A stretch of 64,000 bases of DNA from Deltaproteobacteria bacterium (lineage in GTDB: Bacteria > Desulfobacterota_D > UBA1144 > Nemesobacterales > JAJCZQ01), in the NCBI GenBank assembly GCA_029262335.1, contig JAJCZQ010000028.1, positions 34,409 through 98,408 of the forward strand, read 5' to 3'. Each line of letters opens with the position of its first letter. The first letter of the stretch is position 1. Below, in pieces: positions 15,752 through 24,795 of the stretch. The notes beneath the pieces are model-generated. The model searched no databases. It was not told the DNA's origin and saw only the letters and a program-made list of their open reading frames with translations. A program made the translations under genes and the position numbers.

Positions 15752-17842
15752 TTAGTCTTCAGTTGTTACAAAAAAGGAATTTATATGATAATTAGTCAAA
15801 TTTAAACTGCTCTTATATGCCTCTGCTTCGTTTCTTGAAGAGAAACCGCCCTTTCTCACCCTATACCAGTAACCCTTTCCCGGGACTTTAAATCTTTTAT
15901 AGTAGACATCATAACCACTGCTATTCAACTTTCCAACAAGCTCGGCTGCTTCACTTTTCTTTTTAAATGAAGCAAGCTGGATTGCAAATTTACCTCTGGC
16001 AGCAGGTGTTGTAACTTTCGGTTTAAGGGTCTCTTTTTTATTAAGTGAGACATACTGTTCCTCTTTGATCTGCTCTTCTGCTTTTCCCTTTAATTCTGTA
16101 TCGGTAGTATTTTGTTTATTTTTATCCTTGTATTGATATGACCCGTTTTTGGTATTTAGCGAACTAAGATCATTAATTTTTTTATATTTCTTATTGTCTG
16201 TATTTGATGATGCTGTTTTTGTGACGGTTTTAGGTGTTTCCTTTTTATTTATATTCTGCTCTGCTGCTTTTTGCTCCGGTTTTTTTGAAACAGGTTTCGG
16301 TTTTACCACTTTATCATTCATTTTACTGCTGTAGACATCTGGATTTTGAGTTGGTTTTGTTTTGGTCTTTTTTGGGGTAACATTGGCATCTGGCGTTGCT
16401 TTTTGAACAGGTTTTGAAGCCTTAACCTTCTCTTTATTACTCTCTTTCTTTACAGATATCTGCACAGAAGGTTTTGGTACAGCTGTTTTTGGTGGTATTG
16501 GTTTTGCTTCGATTTTTGCAACAGTTGTAACCGGCTTCACTTCTTTTTTGACGTTGACTGATTTGACCGGAGACTCAGGTTTTTTAGAGACCTCTTTTAT
16601 TTTCGGACTATCTTTTGCTGCAGGTTTTTCAGATGTTTTAGTATCCCCAGTTTCTAGTGGGGTAAAAGGGGAATTAAACTGCTTATCGAGTAAAGGTTTT
16701 ACATCTTTTATATCTGCATAACCTGAATTATTATTAGCACTTATTACAGGCTTAGTTTTTTCTGTAGCCTTTGCTATAGGTTTGTTTTCAATTTTGGTTT
16801 TATCAGCTTGTTTATCTGAAAACTGTTTAAGGCTCTCAAGTTCATTATTATTGGGTTCTTTAACTTCGGCGGCACCTGTGTATTTTTCCAGATCTTTTGG
16901 ATCAAGCTCAAGTGGCTTACTAAGGTCATTAATTGATGGTGCCAGTGCAGGTTCTTCAGTTGCAGTAATTTTTCTTTTAATCGGTACCGGACTCTTTTCA
17001 TCCTGGCTTGTTTTCCCAAGGTCAGGATTATATTCAAGGTCAATTTTACCAAACTGTTCTTCACTCTCAATTAATACTCCCTGTGAGCCTCCCATAGGAC
17101 CGGCTGTATTTGTACCGTCTTTCCGTGTTACCAAAGCGGGATTATCACGTCCCACTTTTACAACATAGAGCACGGTAAAAGGGGTTTTAAATTCGGTGGC
17201 CCCTTCTCTTAACGACAAAACTTTTGGGCCCTGAACACCGTCGGGGATTAAAAACACGAGCTGCCTGGTAGATTCCGAGAGTAAGGTTACAGGCCTGCCG
17301 TTTATGCTTATGAAGCTGTTTTGAAAATCTCCGTCAAATGGGCCATTTACAACTGCCGGCATACCCGCCCTGGATGTAACAGGGGTCCTGAAATTACCGG
17401 CCCCTCCGGGATTATTGGGCAAAGGACTCCTCTTTGTAAGCCGTACGGGGAAAAAAGCCCTGTTTAATATTCTGGACTGTTTATCCTGCAATGAAATACT
17501 CAGGACTCCTGTAGGTAAATTAACAGGTATTTGAATTATAAAATTATTACCGTTTAAAGGAACAATCCGGCTTTCTGCAACAAGATTATATTTAGAAGTA
17601 AGCTGGCCTATACTGCTCTGTGGTGTATTACCCTTTAGAATCAGAGTCCCTGACACAGATTCTGCTACTGTCATATCAGAGGGGAGGTATACTGTAAGGA
17701 CCCCTTCCGGGATAACAAAATCAGTTGTATTTAGTCCGCTTCCTGTTTTCACTTTACTCAATACGGCGTCTTGAGAGTAAACCGAATCAGCAATGGCGAA
17801 AGTAAAAATAATTAATATTGAGTATAAAAATGTTTTGTACAT
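15752..17842 (-). CDS. Large secreted SPOR-domain protein with Lys/Pro-rich linker
   Basis: 696 residues. Signal peptide (about 1-23), a folded N-terminal region of about 200 residues with beta-rich sequence that I do not recognise (DFVIPEGVLTVYLPSDM onwards), a long low-complexity Lys/Pro/Thr/Ser-rich segment (about 290-615), and a C-terminal SPOR domain (about 620-690: FAIQLASFKKKSEAAELVGKL, GYWYRVRKGGFSS). SPOR domains bind denuded glycan strands at division septa. The middle resembles a periplasm-spanning spacer. It sits 9 bp downstream of a second SPOR protein. A role in septal peptidoglycan remodelling is inference from the domain. Confidence 0.85.
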   Translation of the reverse strand: MYKTFLYSILIIFTFAIADSVYSQDAVLSKVKTGSGLNTTDFVIPEGVLTVYLPSDMTVAESVSGTLILKGNTPQSSIGQLTSKYNLVAESRIVPLNGNNFIIQIPVNLPTGVLSISLQDKQSRILNRAFFPVRLTKRSPLPNNPGGAGNFRTPVTSRAGMPAVVNGPFDGDFQNSFISINGRPVTLLSESTRQLVFLIPDGVQGPKVLSLREGATEFKTPFTVLYVVKVGRDNPALVTRKDGTNTAGPMGGSQGVLIESEEQFGKIDLEYNPDLGKTSQDEKSPVPIKRKITATEEPALAPSINDLSKPLELDPKDLEKYTGAAEVKEPNNNELESLKQFSDKQADKTKIENKPIAKATEKTKPVISANNNSGYADIKDVKPLLDKQFNSPFTPLETGDTKTSEKPAAKDSPKIKEVSKKPESPVKSVNVKKEVKPVTTVAKIEAKPIPPKTAVPKPSVQISVKKESNKEKVKASKPVQKATPDANVTPKKTKTKPTQNPDVYSSKMNDKVVKPKPVSKKPEQKAAEQNINKKETPKTVTKTASSNTDNKKYKKINDLSSLNTKNGSYQYKDKNKQNTTDTELKGKAEEQIKEEQYVSLNKKETLKPKVTTPAARGKFAIQLASFKKKSEAAELVGKLNSSGYDVYYKRFKVPGKGYWYRVRKGGFSSRNEAEAYKSSLNLTNYHINSFFVTTED

Positions 17843-17851
17843 TATTTGTCC

Positions 17852-18556
17852 TTACTTATTTAATGTAACCTGAGTATATTCAAGTTTCTCAATATTTTTT
17901 AATTGCTCGGCATAAGCAACAGCTTTATCCTTGGACTGAAATGTACCTACCCTTACCCTGTACCATGTACCTTTCTTTGGAATTGCAGCCTTTATTACAA
18001 AGCATGGGTACCCTTTTGATAAAAGTTTTTTCTCCAGTGTATATGCAGCATCAATATTTTGAAATGACCCCAGCTGTACGGTGTATTTACCACCCTGGTC
18101 CGTAACAGGAAAATCAGGCTTGCTGTAATCAAGCTTTGCTACGTACTTGTCTTCCTTTACTGGTGCAGCTTTTACGGGTTCTTTGGATATTTTTGGCTCT
18201 TTCTTCTTTTCCGGTTGAACAGTTTTCGTTTCAACGGTTTTTTTAGCTGGTTTGTTTTCAACTACTTTCTTTTTAACCGGTTCCGTTTTTTTTTCTTTAA
18301 CCCCAACTTCTTTTTTTACTGTTTTTTTGACAGGTACTTTATCCGGTTTCTTTTCTTCTTTTTTCTTAACAATGGTTACCGGGGAACTTTCGGGCGGCTT
18401 GTCATTTTTTTCTTTTTTTGTTATATGAAACAGGTCCTCGGTATCGAGCCCTTTTCCGACTATAACACCAAGTGCAAATACCAAAAAGAAAAGTACAATA
18501 AAACCCGAGAAGAACATAAATGTCTGAAATCCTCCGGGTTGATTTTTATCTTTCAT
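17852..18556 (-). CDS. Membrane-anchored SPOR-domain protein (FtsN/DedD-like layout)
   Basis: 234 residues: short cytoplasmic tail, one transmembrane helix (about 13-33), a Lys/Pro/Glu-rich periplasmic linker (about 45-150) and a C-terminal SPOR domain (about 155-230: GKYTVQLGSFQNIDAAYTLE, GTWYRVRVGTFQSKDKA). The topology is that of FtsN and DedD, cell-division proteins that localise through SPOR binding to septal glycan. Translated 2 bp downstream of argS, as is seen in many deltaproteobacteria. No FtsN-specific short essential helix could be identified with confidence. Confidence 0.88.
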   Translation of the reverse strand: MKDKNQPGGFQTFMFFSGFIVLFFLVFALGVIVGKGLDTEDLFHITKKEKNDKPPESSPVTIVKKKEEKKPDKVPVKKTVKKEVGVKEKKTEPVKKKVVENKPAKKTVETKTVQPEKKKEPKISKEPVKAAPVKEDKYVAKLDYSKPDFPVTDQGGKYTVQLGSFQNIDAAYTLEKKLLSKGYPCFVIKAAIPKKGTWYRVRVGTFQSKDKAVAYAEQLKNIEKLEYTQVTLNK

Positions 18557-18558
18557 TT

Positions 18559-20238
18559 CTACATCCTCCTGGGGGCAGAAATTCCCAACAAAGAAAGACC
18601 ATTCCTTAATACGGTCTGAATACAGCTTATCAGGTATAACCTGGCTGTAGTGAGTTCATTATTCTCTGTTAATATCTTATTCCTATTATAGTACACATGG
18701 AATTCAGATGCCAGATCCTGCAAATAAAAAGCTATTCTGTGTGGTGCAAGTGATGCAGCGCTCTGATCAACTATTTCCGGGAATTGCAGTAATTTTTTAA
18801 CGACCTGCATTTCTTCCTGCAGCTCAAGGGATTCAAGATTTTCCGGAGATGGAGAATGCCCGCTTTCATCTGCCCTGGTTAAGACGCTTTCGATCCGGGC
18901 ATGTGCATACTGTATATAGTAAACAGGATTATCACTTGACTGCTCTTTTGCAAGATTCATATCAAAATCCAGGTGACTATCTGTACTCCTCATCAGGAGA
19001 AAATATCTTGTAACATCACGCCCGACTTCCTTAAGGACTTCTCTAAGAGTTACAAAACTTCCCGATCTTTTAGACATTGATACTTCTTTTCCGTCTTTTA
19101 TCAGCCTTACAAACTGGATAAGCAGTACTTCTATAATTTTGTCATCATTATTAATTGCCGTAACAGCAGACTTCAGCCTGGAGACGTGACTGTGGTGGTC
19201 AGCTCCCCAGATATTTATTAACCTGTTGTAACCACGCTGTATTTTATCACTATGATAAGCAATATCAGCATAAAAATATGTTGGCAATCCGTCACTCTTA
19301 ATAAGTACCCAGTCCTGATTATCTCCATAATCTGTGGCTTTAAACCAAAGTGCCCCTTCATCTTCAAAAACAGAACTCTTACTGTCCAGGATACCCCTAA
19401 CCTGCTCTAAAGCATTTACTCCGTTTTTTTTGGTATGGATATTCTTTTTTTCACTATACCATTCGTCGAATTCAATTCCGGCATCGAGAAGGTCTTTTTT
19501 TATTTCATTCAGAAGTATTTCATAGGCAAAATCTTTACAAATAGTCTGTGCTTCATCCTCAGCAAGTGATAACAGTGAATCATCTTTTTGTGATTTAAGT
19601 TCTTTTGCAATATCGGCAATATACTCAGCCTGGTATCCATCCTCCGGAATATCAATATCAATGTCAAAGAGTTGTTTATATCTTACTAATACAGATTCTC
19701 CGAGCAGGTCCATCTGCCGGCCGGCATCATTTATATAGAACTCTTTTGTAACTTCATATCCGCTGTATTTCAGAATTCTTGAGAGTGAATCACCAACGGC
19801 TGCATTTCTTGCATGGCCAAAGTGAAGGTAGCCGGTCGGGTTGGCACTTACAAACTCAATAAGTATTTTCTGCCCTTCCCCGATTTTGGAGCTTCCCCAT
19901 TGCTTGCCTTTAGAATCTATTTCCATGAGGCCTTTTAAATAAACCGCCTCTTTTAAATGAAAATTAATAAAACCAGGCCCGGCAATCTCCATTTTTTTGA
20001 ATAAGGTATTATCGCCGCTGTTTAATATTTCAATTAAGCTTTCAGCAACGTCCCGTGGTTTGGACTTGATTTTATTGGCCAGGATTAAAGCGGCATTGGT
20101 AGAATAATCTCCAAACTTAATGTTCTTTGGTATTTCGATTTCAAAATCAAAATCAATACCGGAAATATCTATACCGTTTTCATCTAAATATTTCCCTACA
20201 GAACTATTTACCGTTTCTTTAATCTGTTCTTTAATCAT
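18559..20238 (-). CDS. argS: Arginyl-tRNA synthetase
   Basis: Charges tRNA-Arg. 559 residues, class Ia. N-terminal Add1 domain (about 1-115), Rossmann catalytic domain with the HIGH signature as HFGH (139-142) after FVSANPTGYL, KMSKS-like MSKRSGSFVTL, and C-terminal DALR anticodon-binding domain (about 440-559). Typical length. In an operon between the histidine phosphatase (24 bp upstream) and the FtsN-like SPOR gene. Confidence 0.97.
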   Translation of the reverse strand: MIKEQIKETVNSSVGKYLDENGIDISGIDFDFEIEIPKNIKFGDYSTNAALILANKIKSKPRDVAESLIEILNSGDNTLFKKMEIAGPGFINFHLKEAVYLKGLMEIDSKGKQWGSSKIGEGQKILIEFVSANPTGYLHFGHARNAAVGDSLSRILKYSGYEVTKEFYINDAGRQMDLLGESVLVRYKQLFDIDIDIPEDGYQAEYIADIAKELKSQKDDSLLSLAEDEAQTICKDFAYEILLNEIKKDLLDAGIEFDEWYSEKKNIHTKKNGVNALEQVRGILDSKSSVFEDEGALWFKATDYGDNQDWVLIKSDGLPTYFYADIAYHSDKIQRGYNRLINIWGADHHSHVSRLKSAVTAINNDDKIIEVLLIQFVRLIKDGKEVSMSKRSGSFVTLREVLKEVGRDVTRYFLLMRSTDSHLDFDMNLAKEQSSDNPVYYIQYAHARIESVLTRADESGHSPSPENLESLELQEEMQVVKKLLQFPEIVDQSAASLAPHRIAFYLQDLASEFHVYYNRNKILTENNELTTARLYLISCIQTVLRNGLSLLGISAPRRM

Positions 20239-20262
20239 TTTGTAAAATTTAATGCTAAATAA

Positions 20263-20865
20263 TCAAACAAGGTGGGAAGTGTCATTAAAAAGTTCAATTT
20301 CAAAAATATCATTTTTGCAGGAAATTACTGATTTAGAACTTTCCTTAACAGAAAATTCTCTGAAACATAATAATGACTTTTTGCTGAATTTGCAAAGTAA
20401 AGTGATTATTGTCATGTTGTGGCTTACCAGCAGTACCGACTCATTATTATGGAGGCTGATCAGATTAGCAATCCCTTTCCATGCCCTTTCCTGGACTTCA
20501 GAAAGAGTTTCTCCTCCCGGAATACGAAGTGTTTCAGGTTCTTCAGTCCATTTTTTTAATATTTCTCCATATTTCTCTCTCAGGTTTTTGAATTCAAGTC
20601 CCTCAAACTCACCCTGGTCCATTTCACGAAACCTTTCATCAATCTTAACTTCTGCTGGGTGATACTTTGCAACCTCATTTGCAGTTGTTATAGCCCGTGT
20701 AAGGTCACTTGAATATATGGCGGAAAATTTTTCATCGCGAAGTGAATAGGCAAGGTTCTCTGCCTGGCGGATACCATTGGAATTTAATGGTATATCACTC
20801 ACACCCTGGCATTTTTCAAGTTTATTCCAGTCAGTCTCGCCATGTCTGATAAGGTATAGCTTCAT
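20263..20865 (-). CDS. Histidine phosphatase family protein (phosphoglycerate mutase-like)
   Basis: 200 residues with the catalytic LIRHGETDWN (residues 4-13; phospho-accepting His in RHG), an internal YSSDLTRAITTANEV with the second Arg, the acid REMDQGEFEGLEF and the second catalytic His in VSHNMTI. The branch contains alpha-ribazole phosphatase (CobC) and diverse sugar or nucleotide phosphatases. Without cobalamin genes nearby a specific substrate is not assigned. Sits 5 bp downstream of the TolA/TonB-like gene. Confidence 0.9.
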   Translation of the reverse strand: MKLYLIRHGETDWNKLEKCQGVSDIPLNSNGIRQAENLAYSLRDEKFSAIYSSDLTRAITTANEVAKYHPAEVKIDERFREMDQGEFEGLEFKNLREKYGEILKKWTEEPETLRIPGGETLSEVQERAWKGIANLISLHNNESVLLVSHNMTIITLLCKFSKKSLLCFREFSVKESSKSVISCKNDIFEIELFNDTSHLV

Positions 20866-20870
20866 AGTTA

Positions 20871-21884
20871 CTATTGGTCGTTTCTAAGTGTTATCTGGAA
20901 ACCTTCTTTTACCACAAGTTTTGAAATATCACTTGGTGGTGCAGGTAACGGCGAAGATGAAATAATTGTATTGATACAGAAGTTATCAAATGCCGGGTTG
21001 CCGGATGACCTTGCGATCTTTACACCGGAGACATTGCCGCTGTTGTTAATTTTAAAAAATATGTCGGATGAAAGTGAGCCGTCTTTAGGTATGTTTGGGG
21101 GGATTTTAAACTTTGGTTCAATTTTTCTGAATATTGCATTCTTATAAACTCCAAGAAGTGCTGTATTTACAGGCCCGGTATTTCCCGCCACATCTTCACT
21201 GTCATTGCCTTTTAACCCGGGGGATTCCTTGGCAGAAGCAGTTTTGGTATTATTTTCTGACTTACCTAATTTTTCTATAACACTCTTACGTTTAAGATCG
21301 TTAATAACATTATTTCTTGCGGTCTTCGAATCGTCTTTCTTTTCTTTTGGTTTTTCTTTTTTCTTTTTAACTTCTTTTTTTTCTTCTTTTTTGGACTCTT
21401 TTTTTGGTTCTTTTTTAACTTCTTCTTTTGGCACTACTTTTTCTTCTTCAAGTGCTACAATTTTTTTATCAGGCTCTTCTTTTTCTACGACTTCTTCTTT
21501 TTTGGGCTCTTCCTTTTTAGGTTCTTCTTTTTCTACGACCTCTTCTTTCTCAGGTTCCTCTTCCTTAGGTTCTTCTTCCTTAGGTTCTTCTTTTTCAACA
21601 ACTTCCTCTTTGGGTTCTTCTTTTATTTCCGGTTTCTCTTCTTTTTTTGGCTCCTCGGGTTTTACTTCAGGCTTTTTGGCTTTTACCGACTTTACCTCGT
21701 CACCACCGTCAGGAGCGCTACCTTTAAAATCCAGTCCTGAGAGGGAAACATTGATGGGTTCGTTAAGATTTGAGGCTGTATATCTGTTTATACCCCAAAC
21801 GAGTACAAGTAAAACAATAGACCCGTGCAGTAGTAATGAAAATATCAGGCCCCAGGATCTGCCTTCTTTCTTTTTCTTTGGCAT
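20871..21884 (-). CDS. TolA/TonB-like energy-transducing protein
   Basis: 337 residues: cytoplasmic N-terminus, one transmembrane helix (about 13-31), a long Lys/Glu/Pro periplasmic stalk (about 65-200) made of repeated EEPKEEEP and KEEVVEKEEP units, and a C-terminal TonB/TolA-type domain (about 255-337: IPKDGSLSSDIFFKINNSGNVSG-like strand and FDNFCINTIISSSPLPAPP). Works with the TolQ/TolR-type motor just upstream (18-bp gap) to transmit proton-motive force to the outer membrane. Whether the system is Tol (envelope constriction) or TonB (nutrient import) is not certain: no tolB/pal or TonB receptor is nearby. Confidence 0.85.
   Translation of the reverse strand: MPKKKKEGRSWGLIFSLLLHGSIVLLVLVWGINRYTASNLNEPINVSLSGLDFKGSAPDGGDEVKSVKAKKPEVKPEEPKKEEKPEIKEEPKEEVVEKEEPKEEEPKEEEPEKEEVVEKEEPKKEEPKKEEVVEKEEPDKKIVALEEEKVVPKEEVKKEPKKESKKEEKKEVKKKKEKPKEKKDDSKTARNNVINDLKRKSVIEKLGKSENNTKTASAKESPGLKGNDSEDVAGNTGPVNTALLGVYKNAIFRKIEPKFKIPPNIPKDGSLSSDIFFKINNSGNVSGVKIARSSGNPAFDNFCINTIISSSPLPAPPSDISKLVVKEGFQITLRNDQ
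21314..21674. repeat. Low-complexity Glu/Lys/Pro codon repeats inside tolA-like gene
   Basis: Imperfect tandem repeats (KEEP/EEPK/KEEVVEKEEP units) at both protein and DNA level, nearly all GAA/AAA/CCT-type codons. It encodes the periplasm-spanning stalk and would be prone to length variation by slippage. Confidence 0.7.
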
Positions 21885-21902
21885 ATTAATAAGATAGCTT
21901 AA

Positions 21903-22337
21903 TTAATTGGAAGCAGGGATGGTAATTAAGCCCAGGTTTTCAACTCCTGCCTTTTTTATCTCACTCATCACACTAATTACTGTACCGTAAGGGACATCTC
22001 TATCAGCCCTCAGGAATACCTGCTCCTGTTTAAGATTCTTTCCGTCCTCAAGTATCAGGCTTCTGACCTTTAATTTTAATTCGGACAGGGAATACTGCGT
22101 CTTTTCTATATATAAATCACCTTTAGCATCAATTGTTACAACAACCTTCTTATCATTTTGAATTGAGGGTATTGGTTTGGAACTGGCCTTTGGAAGGTTT
22201 ACATCCACTCCTTGGTAAAGTATCGGTGTTGTTACCATGAATATTACAAGAAGAACAAGCATAACATCCACAAAGGGAGTTACGTTTATTTCTGAAAGAA
22301 CTTTGCGGTTTCCACCGTTAGAACTGCCTATAGCCAT
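21903..22337 (-). CDS. tolR: TolR/ExbD biopolymer transport protein
   Basis: 144 residues, one N-terminal transmembrane helix with the proton-channel Asp in NVTPFVDVMLVLLVIFMV (about residues 18-35), then a periplasmic domain (SLSELKLKVRSLI, VFLRADRDVPYGTVISVMSEIKKAG) typical of ExbD/TolR. Assembles with the TolQ/ExbB pentamer. 6 bp after tolQ. Naming TolR rather than ExbD is a preference based on the neighbouring TolA-like stalk. Confidence 0.9.
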   Translation of the reverse strand: MAIGSSNGGNRKVLSEINVTPFVDVMLVLLVIFMVTTPILYQGVDVNLPKASSKPIPSIQNDKKVVVTIDAKGDLYIEKTQYSLSELKLKVRSLILEDGKNLKQEQVFLRADRDVPYGTVISVMSEIKKAGVENLGLITIPASN

Positions 22338-22343
22338 AATTTT

Positions 22344-23108
22344 TTAAGATTTTTTTAAATATCTTTCAACTACGTTTAAAAACTCGGCAGAAAAATTATC
22401 CATCTCTATATCAATTTTTCTTACCTGACTCCCAAAATAGTTATATGCCACTGCCGCGGGGATAGCAGCTGCAAGTCCTATAGCAGTTGCAATAAGGGCC
22501 TCTGCAATACCTGGAGCTACAACCTGAAGCGTAGGGACACCTTCACCGCCTGCAAGGCCGATAAAGGAAGTCATAATGCCCCAGACAGTACCAAACAAGC
22601 CTATAAAAGGTGCTGTACTTCCCGTAGTAGCAAGGAAGGTAAGTGATTTTTCCAGCTTTGCCACTTCATTGGACATAGAACGTTTTAATTCTCTCTCTAC
22701 AAGATCAACCACTCCGAGCTCTGCAAGTATTTCATCCGGGTTTCCCTTTGACTGTTCTGTTTTACTGTTTGAATTGCTTACTTTTCTGATTTTAATTATT
22801 TCAGAATATCCCGCTCTGAACAGTTCAGCGATTGGGCCGCCAATATGCCTTGTTGAAGAGTATAGATTGCCAAAGTTTCCACTGGCGCGGTAAAGATTTA
22901 AAAACCTTTGAGATTTTTTTGATGCACTTCGAAGGACCATCATTTTTGAAAAAATAATAGACCAGGAAATGATAGACATAAGTACCAGTATTATAAGTAC
23001 CAGTTTGACAACAGGCCCTGCTGCTAAAATCAGCCCGCCAACGTCCATCTGATTTGCGGCAGAAACTGTTTCAGTTTGAAATATGAGTTGTATCCAATTT
23101 AAATTCAT
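22344..23108 (-). CDS. tolQ: TolQ/ExbB/MotA-family proton channel protein
   Basis: 254 residues, three predicted transmembrane helices (about 28-48, 155-180 and 195-220) and a cytoplasmic loop. Family signatures ELFRAGYSEI, SFLATTGSTAPFIGLFGTVWGIM and GIAEALIATAIGLAAAIPAAVAYNYF are clear. Forms the stator-like proton channel with TolR/ExbD and drives the TolA/TonB-like protein. First gene of a minus-strand run down to 15001. No Shine-Dalgarno is evident; an 11-bp-arm inverted repeat lies 82 bp upstream. Confidence 0.93.
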   Translation of the reverse strand: MNLNWIQLIFQTETVSAANQMDVGGLILAAGPVVKLVLIILVLMSIISWSIIFSKMMVLRSASKKSQRFLNLYRASGNFGNLYSSTRHIGGPIAELFRAGYSEIIKIRKVSNSNSKTEQSKGNPDEILAELGVVDLVERELKRSMSNEVAKLEKSLTFLATTGSTAPFIGLFGTVWGIMTSFIGLAGGEGVPTLQVVAPGIAEALIATAIGLAAAIPAAVAYNYFGSQVRKIDIEMDNFSAEFLNVVERYLKKS

Positions 23109-23189
23109 TTTTGACCGTGAATGTTAATTATCATATATGAAGTGTAAAAAGCGGTAATAATTAAGGAAAAAGTCTTACACATGAATTGC

Positions 23190-23223
23190 TTAAATGCAAA
23201 TATTTTTGTAATTTTGCATTTAA
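23190..23223. promoter_or_regulatory. Inverted repeat (11-bp arms) between tolQ and a divergent secreted-protein gene
   Basis: TTAAATGCAAA (23190-23200), 12-nt AT spacer, TTTGCATTTAA (23213-23223), a perfect 11-bp match. It lies in the only shared upstream region of the Tol/Exb operon and the 23287 gene, directly upstream of a possible promoter for the latter. Candidate regulator-binding site. Confidence 0.55.
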
Positions 23224-23229
23224 TTAGGC

Positions 23230-23259
23230 TTGAATCAGTTTATTGTTTATTATTAAAAT
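23230..23259 (+). promoter_or_regulatory. Possible promoter of the secreted-protein gene
   Basis: TTGAAT (23230-23235), 18-bp spacer, TAAAAT (23254-23259), followed by CAGGAGGAA as ribosome-binding site before the ATG at 23287. The -35 overlaps AATCAGTTTAT, a half-site also found in the yebC palindrome. Confidence 0.4.
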
Positions 23260-23286
23260 AAGTAAAACAGCTTCAGGAGGAATATT

Positions 23287-23733
23287 ATGAGAATTAGAAT
23301 ACAAATTGTTGCAGCAATATTATTATTTAATTTCTGCTTCTTCGTGCATGAGTCAGGTGCCGTTGAAGACAGGTATAAAATCGTAATAGAAGAGAGCTTT
23401 TATGTTGTAAAAGAAGAAAATAAAGAACAATTTTTACAGATATATAAATCGAGGCTTTTCCCTTTCTGGCAGGAGATGAAGAAGAAAGGAATTATCGTGG
23501 ATGACTACAGGGTCTATTCTCAGAGAATCCACACACTTGAACCACTGTGGACATTTAAAACGGTTGTAAAATTTAAAAACTATCAGTCAATTGATAAGTG
23601 GCTTGAATCAAGAGACAAGGTTTATAATAAACTCTTTCCCGAAGAAGGCGGCTACAAGGAACCGAGGCAGCAGATAGACTTAATTACAGAAGCACACTGG
23701 GACGAGTTTATTCGTGAAATACCAATAAACTAA
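23287..23733 (+). CDS. Small secreted protein of unknown function
   Basis: 148 residues, with an N-terminal signal peptide (about 1-25, cleavage near SGAVEDR). The mature part (YKIVIEESFYVVKEENKEQFLQIYKSRLFPFW, then FKTVVKFKNYQSIDKWLESRDKVYNKLFPEEGG) has the look of a dimeric alpha-beta barrel (NIPSNAP/ABM-like) domain with alternating strands and helices, but I cannot assign a family. Strong Shine-Dalgarno CAGGAGGAA, 7-8 nt from ATG. It stands alone, divergent from tolQ and convergent with ruvB (6-bp gap). Confidence 0.8.
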   Translation: MRIRIQIVAAILLFNFCFFVHESGAVEDRYKIVIEESFYVVKEENKEQFLQIYKSRLFPFWQEMKKKGIIVDDYRVYSQRIHTLEPLWTFKTVVKFKNYQSIDKWLESRDKVYNKLFPEEGGYKEPRQQIDLITEAHWDEFIREIPIN

Positions 23734-23739
23734 TATAGA

Positions 23740-24756
23740 TTATTCAAACAGTTCGGACTGTTCCTGGGGATTTTTTATATTTAAATGTTTAAAAGCCAGG
23801 GGTGTTACTTTTCTTCCCCTCGGCGTTTTAATAAGCAGGCCCTCCCTGATTAGAAAGGGTTCATATACATCTTCAATCGTGTCTTTGTCGTCACTGACTG
23901 CGGCCGCAATAGTTTCTATACCCACCGGGCCACCGTCAAACTTGGTAATAATTGTCTCAAGAATCTGCCTGTCGAGGTTATCAAGTCCCATCGCGTCAAC
24001 CTCAAACAGTGAAAGGGCAGATTTGGCAACTTTTTTATCTATTACTCCATCAGCCTTTACCTCGGCATAATCCCTGACGCGTTTTAGCAGCCTGTTCGCA
24101 ATCCTTGGAGTTCCTCTTGCACGAAGGCTAAGTTCATCAGCTCCCTCTCCCGTAATCTTAACTCCAAGAAGATCAGCCGAACGATGAATTATCATCTTTA
24201 ATTCCGCGGGGGAATAGTATTCAAGCCTGAGGTCAACACCAAATCTCGATCTCAGGGGTGAAGTTAGCAGCCCTGTCCTTGTAGTTGCACCAATGAGAGT
24301 AAACCTGTTTAGGTTTATCTTCATAGAGCGCGCAGTGGGCCCTTCTCCAATCATTAGGTCAATCTTAAAATCTTCCATAGCTGAATAGAGATATTCCTCT
24401 ACCACGCGGTTAAGGCGGTGAATTTCATCAATAAATAAAACGTCTTTTTCCCCGAGATTAGTTAGTATGGAAGCCATGTCTCCGGTCCTGTCCATAACAG
24501 GGCCAGAAGTTGAGTGGAAATTTACCTCAAGTTCGTTTGAGACAATATTAGCTAGTGTTGTTTTGCCAAGTCCGGGTGGGCCGTAAAAAAGTACATGGTC
24601 AAGTGCTTCCCCCCGGTTTTTAGTTGCCTGGATAAAGATACCAATATTTTCCTTTACTTTTTTCTGTCCAAGGTAATCCTCCAGCCTCTTTGGTCTTAGG
24701 CTGTTATCAAACTGGTCTTCTTCCTGATCAAGTGGGCTTACGACTCTTTCTTCCAT
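23740..24756 (-). CDS. ruvB: Holliday junction branch migration ATPase RuvB
   Basis: 338 residues, AAA+ motor that drives branch migration with RuvA. Walker [12 protein letters not shown], Walker [13 protein letters not shown], sensor GATTRTG, arginine finger region TSPLRSRFG, and the C-terminal winged helix ([20 protein letters not shown]). Begins 39 bp after ruvA. Last gene of the yebC-ruvC-ruvA-ruvB run. Confidence 0.97.
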   Translation of the reverse strand: MEERVVSPLDQEEDQFDNSLRPKRLEDYLGQKKVKENIGIFIQATKNRGEALDHVLFYGPPGLGKTTLANIVSNELEVNFHSTSGPVMDRTGDMASILTNLGEKDVLFIDEIHRLNRVVEEYLYSAMEDFKIDLMIGEGPTARSMKINLNRFTLIGATTRTGLLTSPLRSRFGVDLRLEYYSPAELKMIIHRSADLLGVKITGEGADELSLRARGTPRIANRLLKRVRDYAEVKADGVIDKKVAKSALSLFEVDAMGLDNLDRQILETIITKFDGGPVGIETIAAAVSDDKDTIEDVYEPFLIREGLLIKTPRGRKVTPLAFKHLNIKNPQEQSELFE

Positions 24757-24795
24757 ATTATTATTTCATCCGAATAATTGAAAAATGTATAGAGG

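Noticed and set aside
15752..18556. Two adjacent SPOR genes as one frameshifted gene
   Set aside because: Each has its own N-terminal signal or anchor and its own complete SPOR domain.
18215..18619. Phe/Arg-rich 134-codon plus-strand ORF
   Set aside because: Shadow of the Lys/Pro linker of the SPOR gene on the other strand.
21314..21674. CRISPR-like or satellite array
   Set aside because: Repeats are codon-based, imperfect, without spacers, and inside a well-defined reading frame.
21205..21897. 230-codon plus-strand ORF, Ser/Phe/Leu-rich
   Set aside because: It is the complement of the Glu/Lys/Pro repeat region of the tolA-like gene; composition follows from GAA/AAG repeats read backwards, and the tolA-like frame has clear domains.
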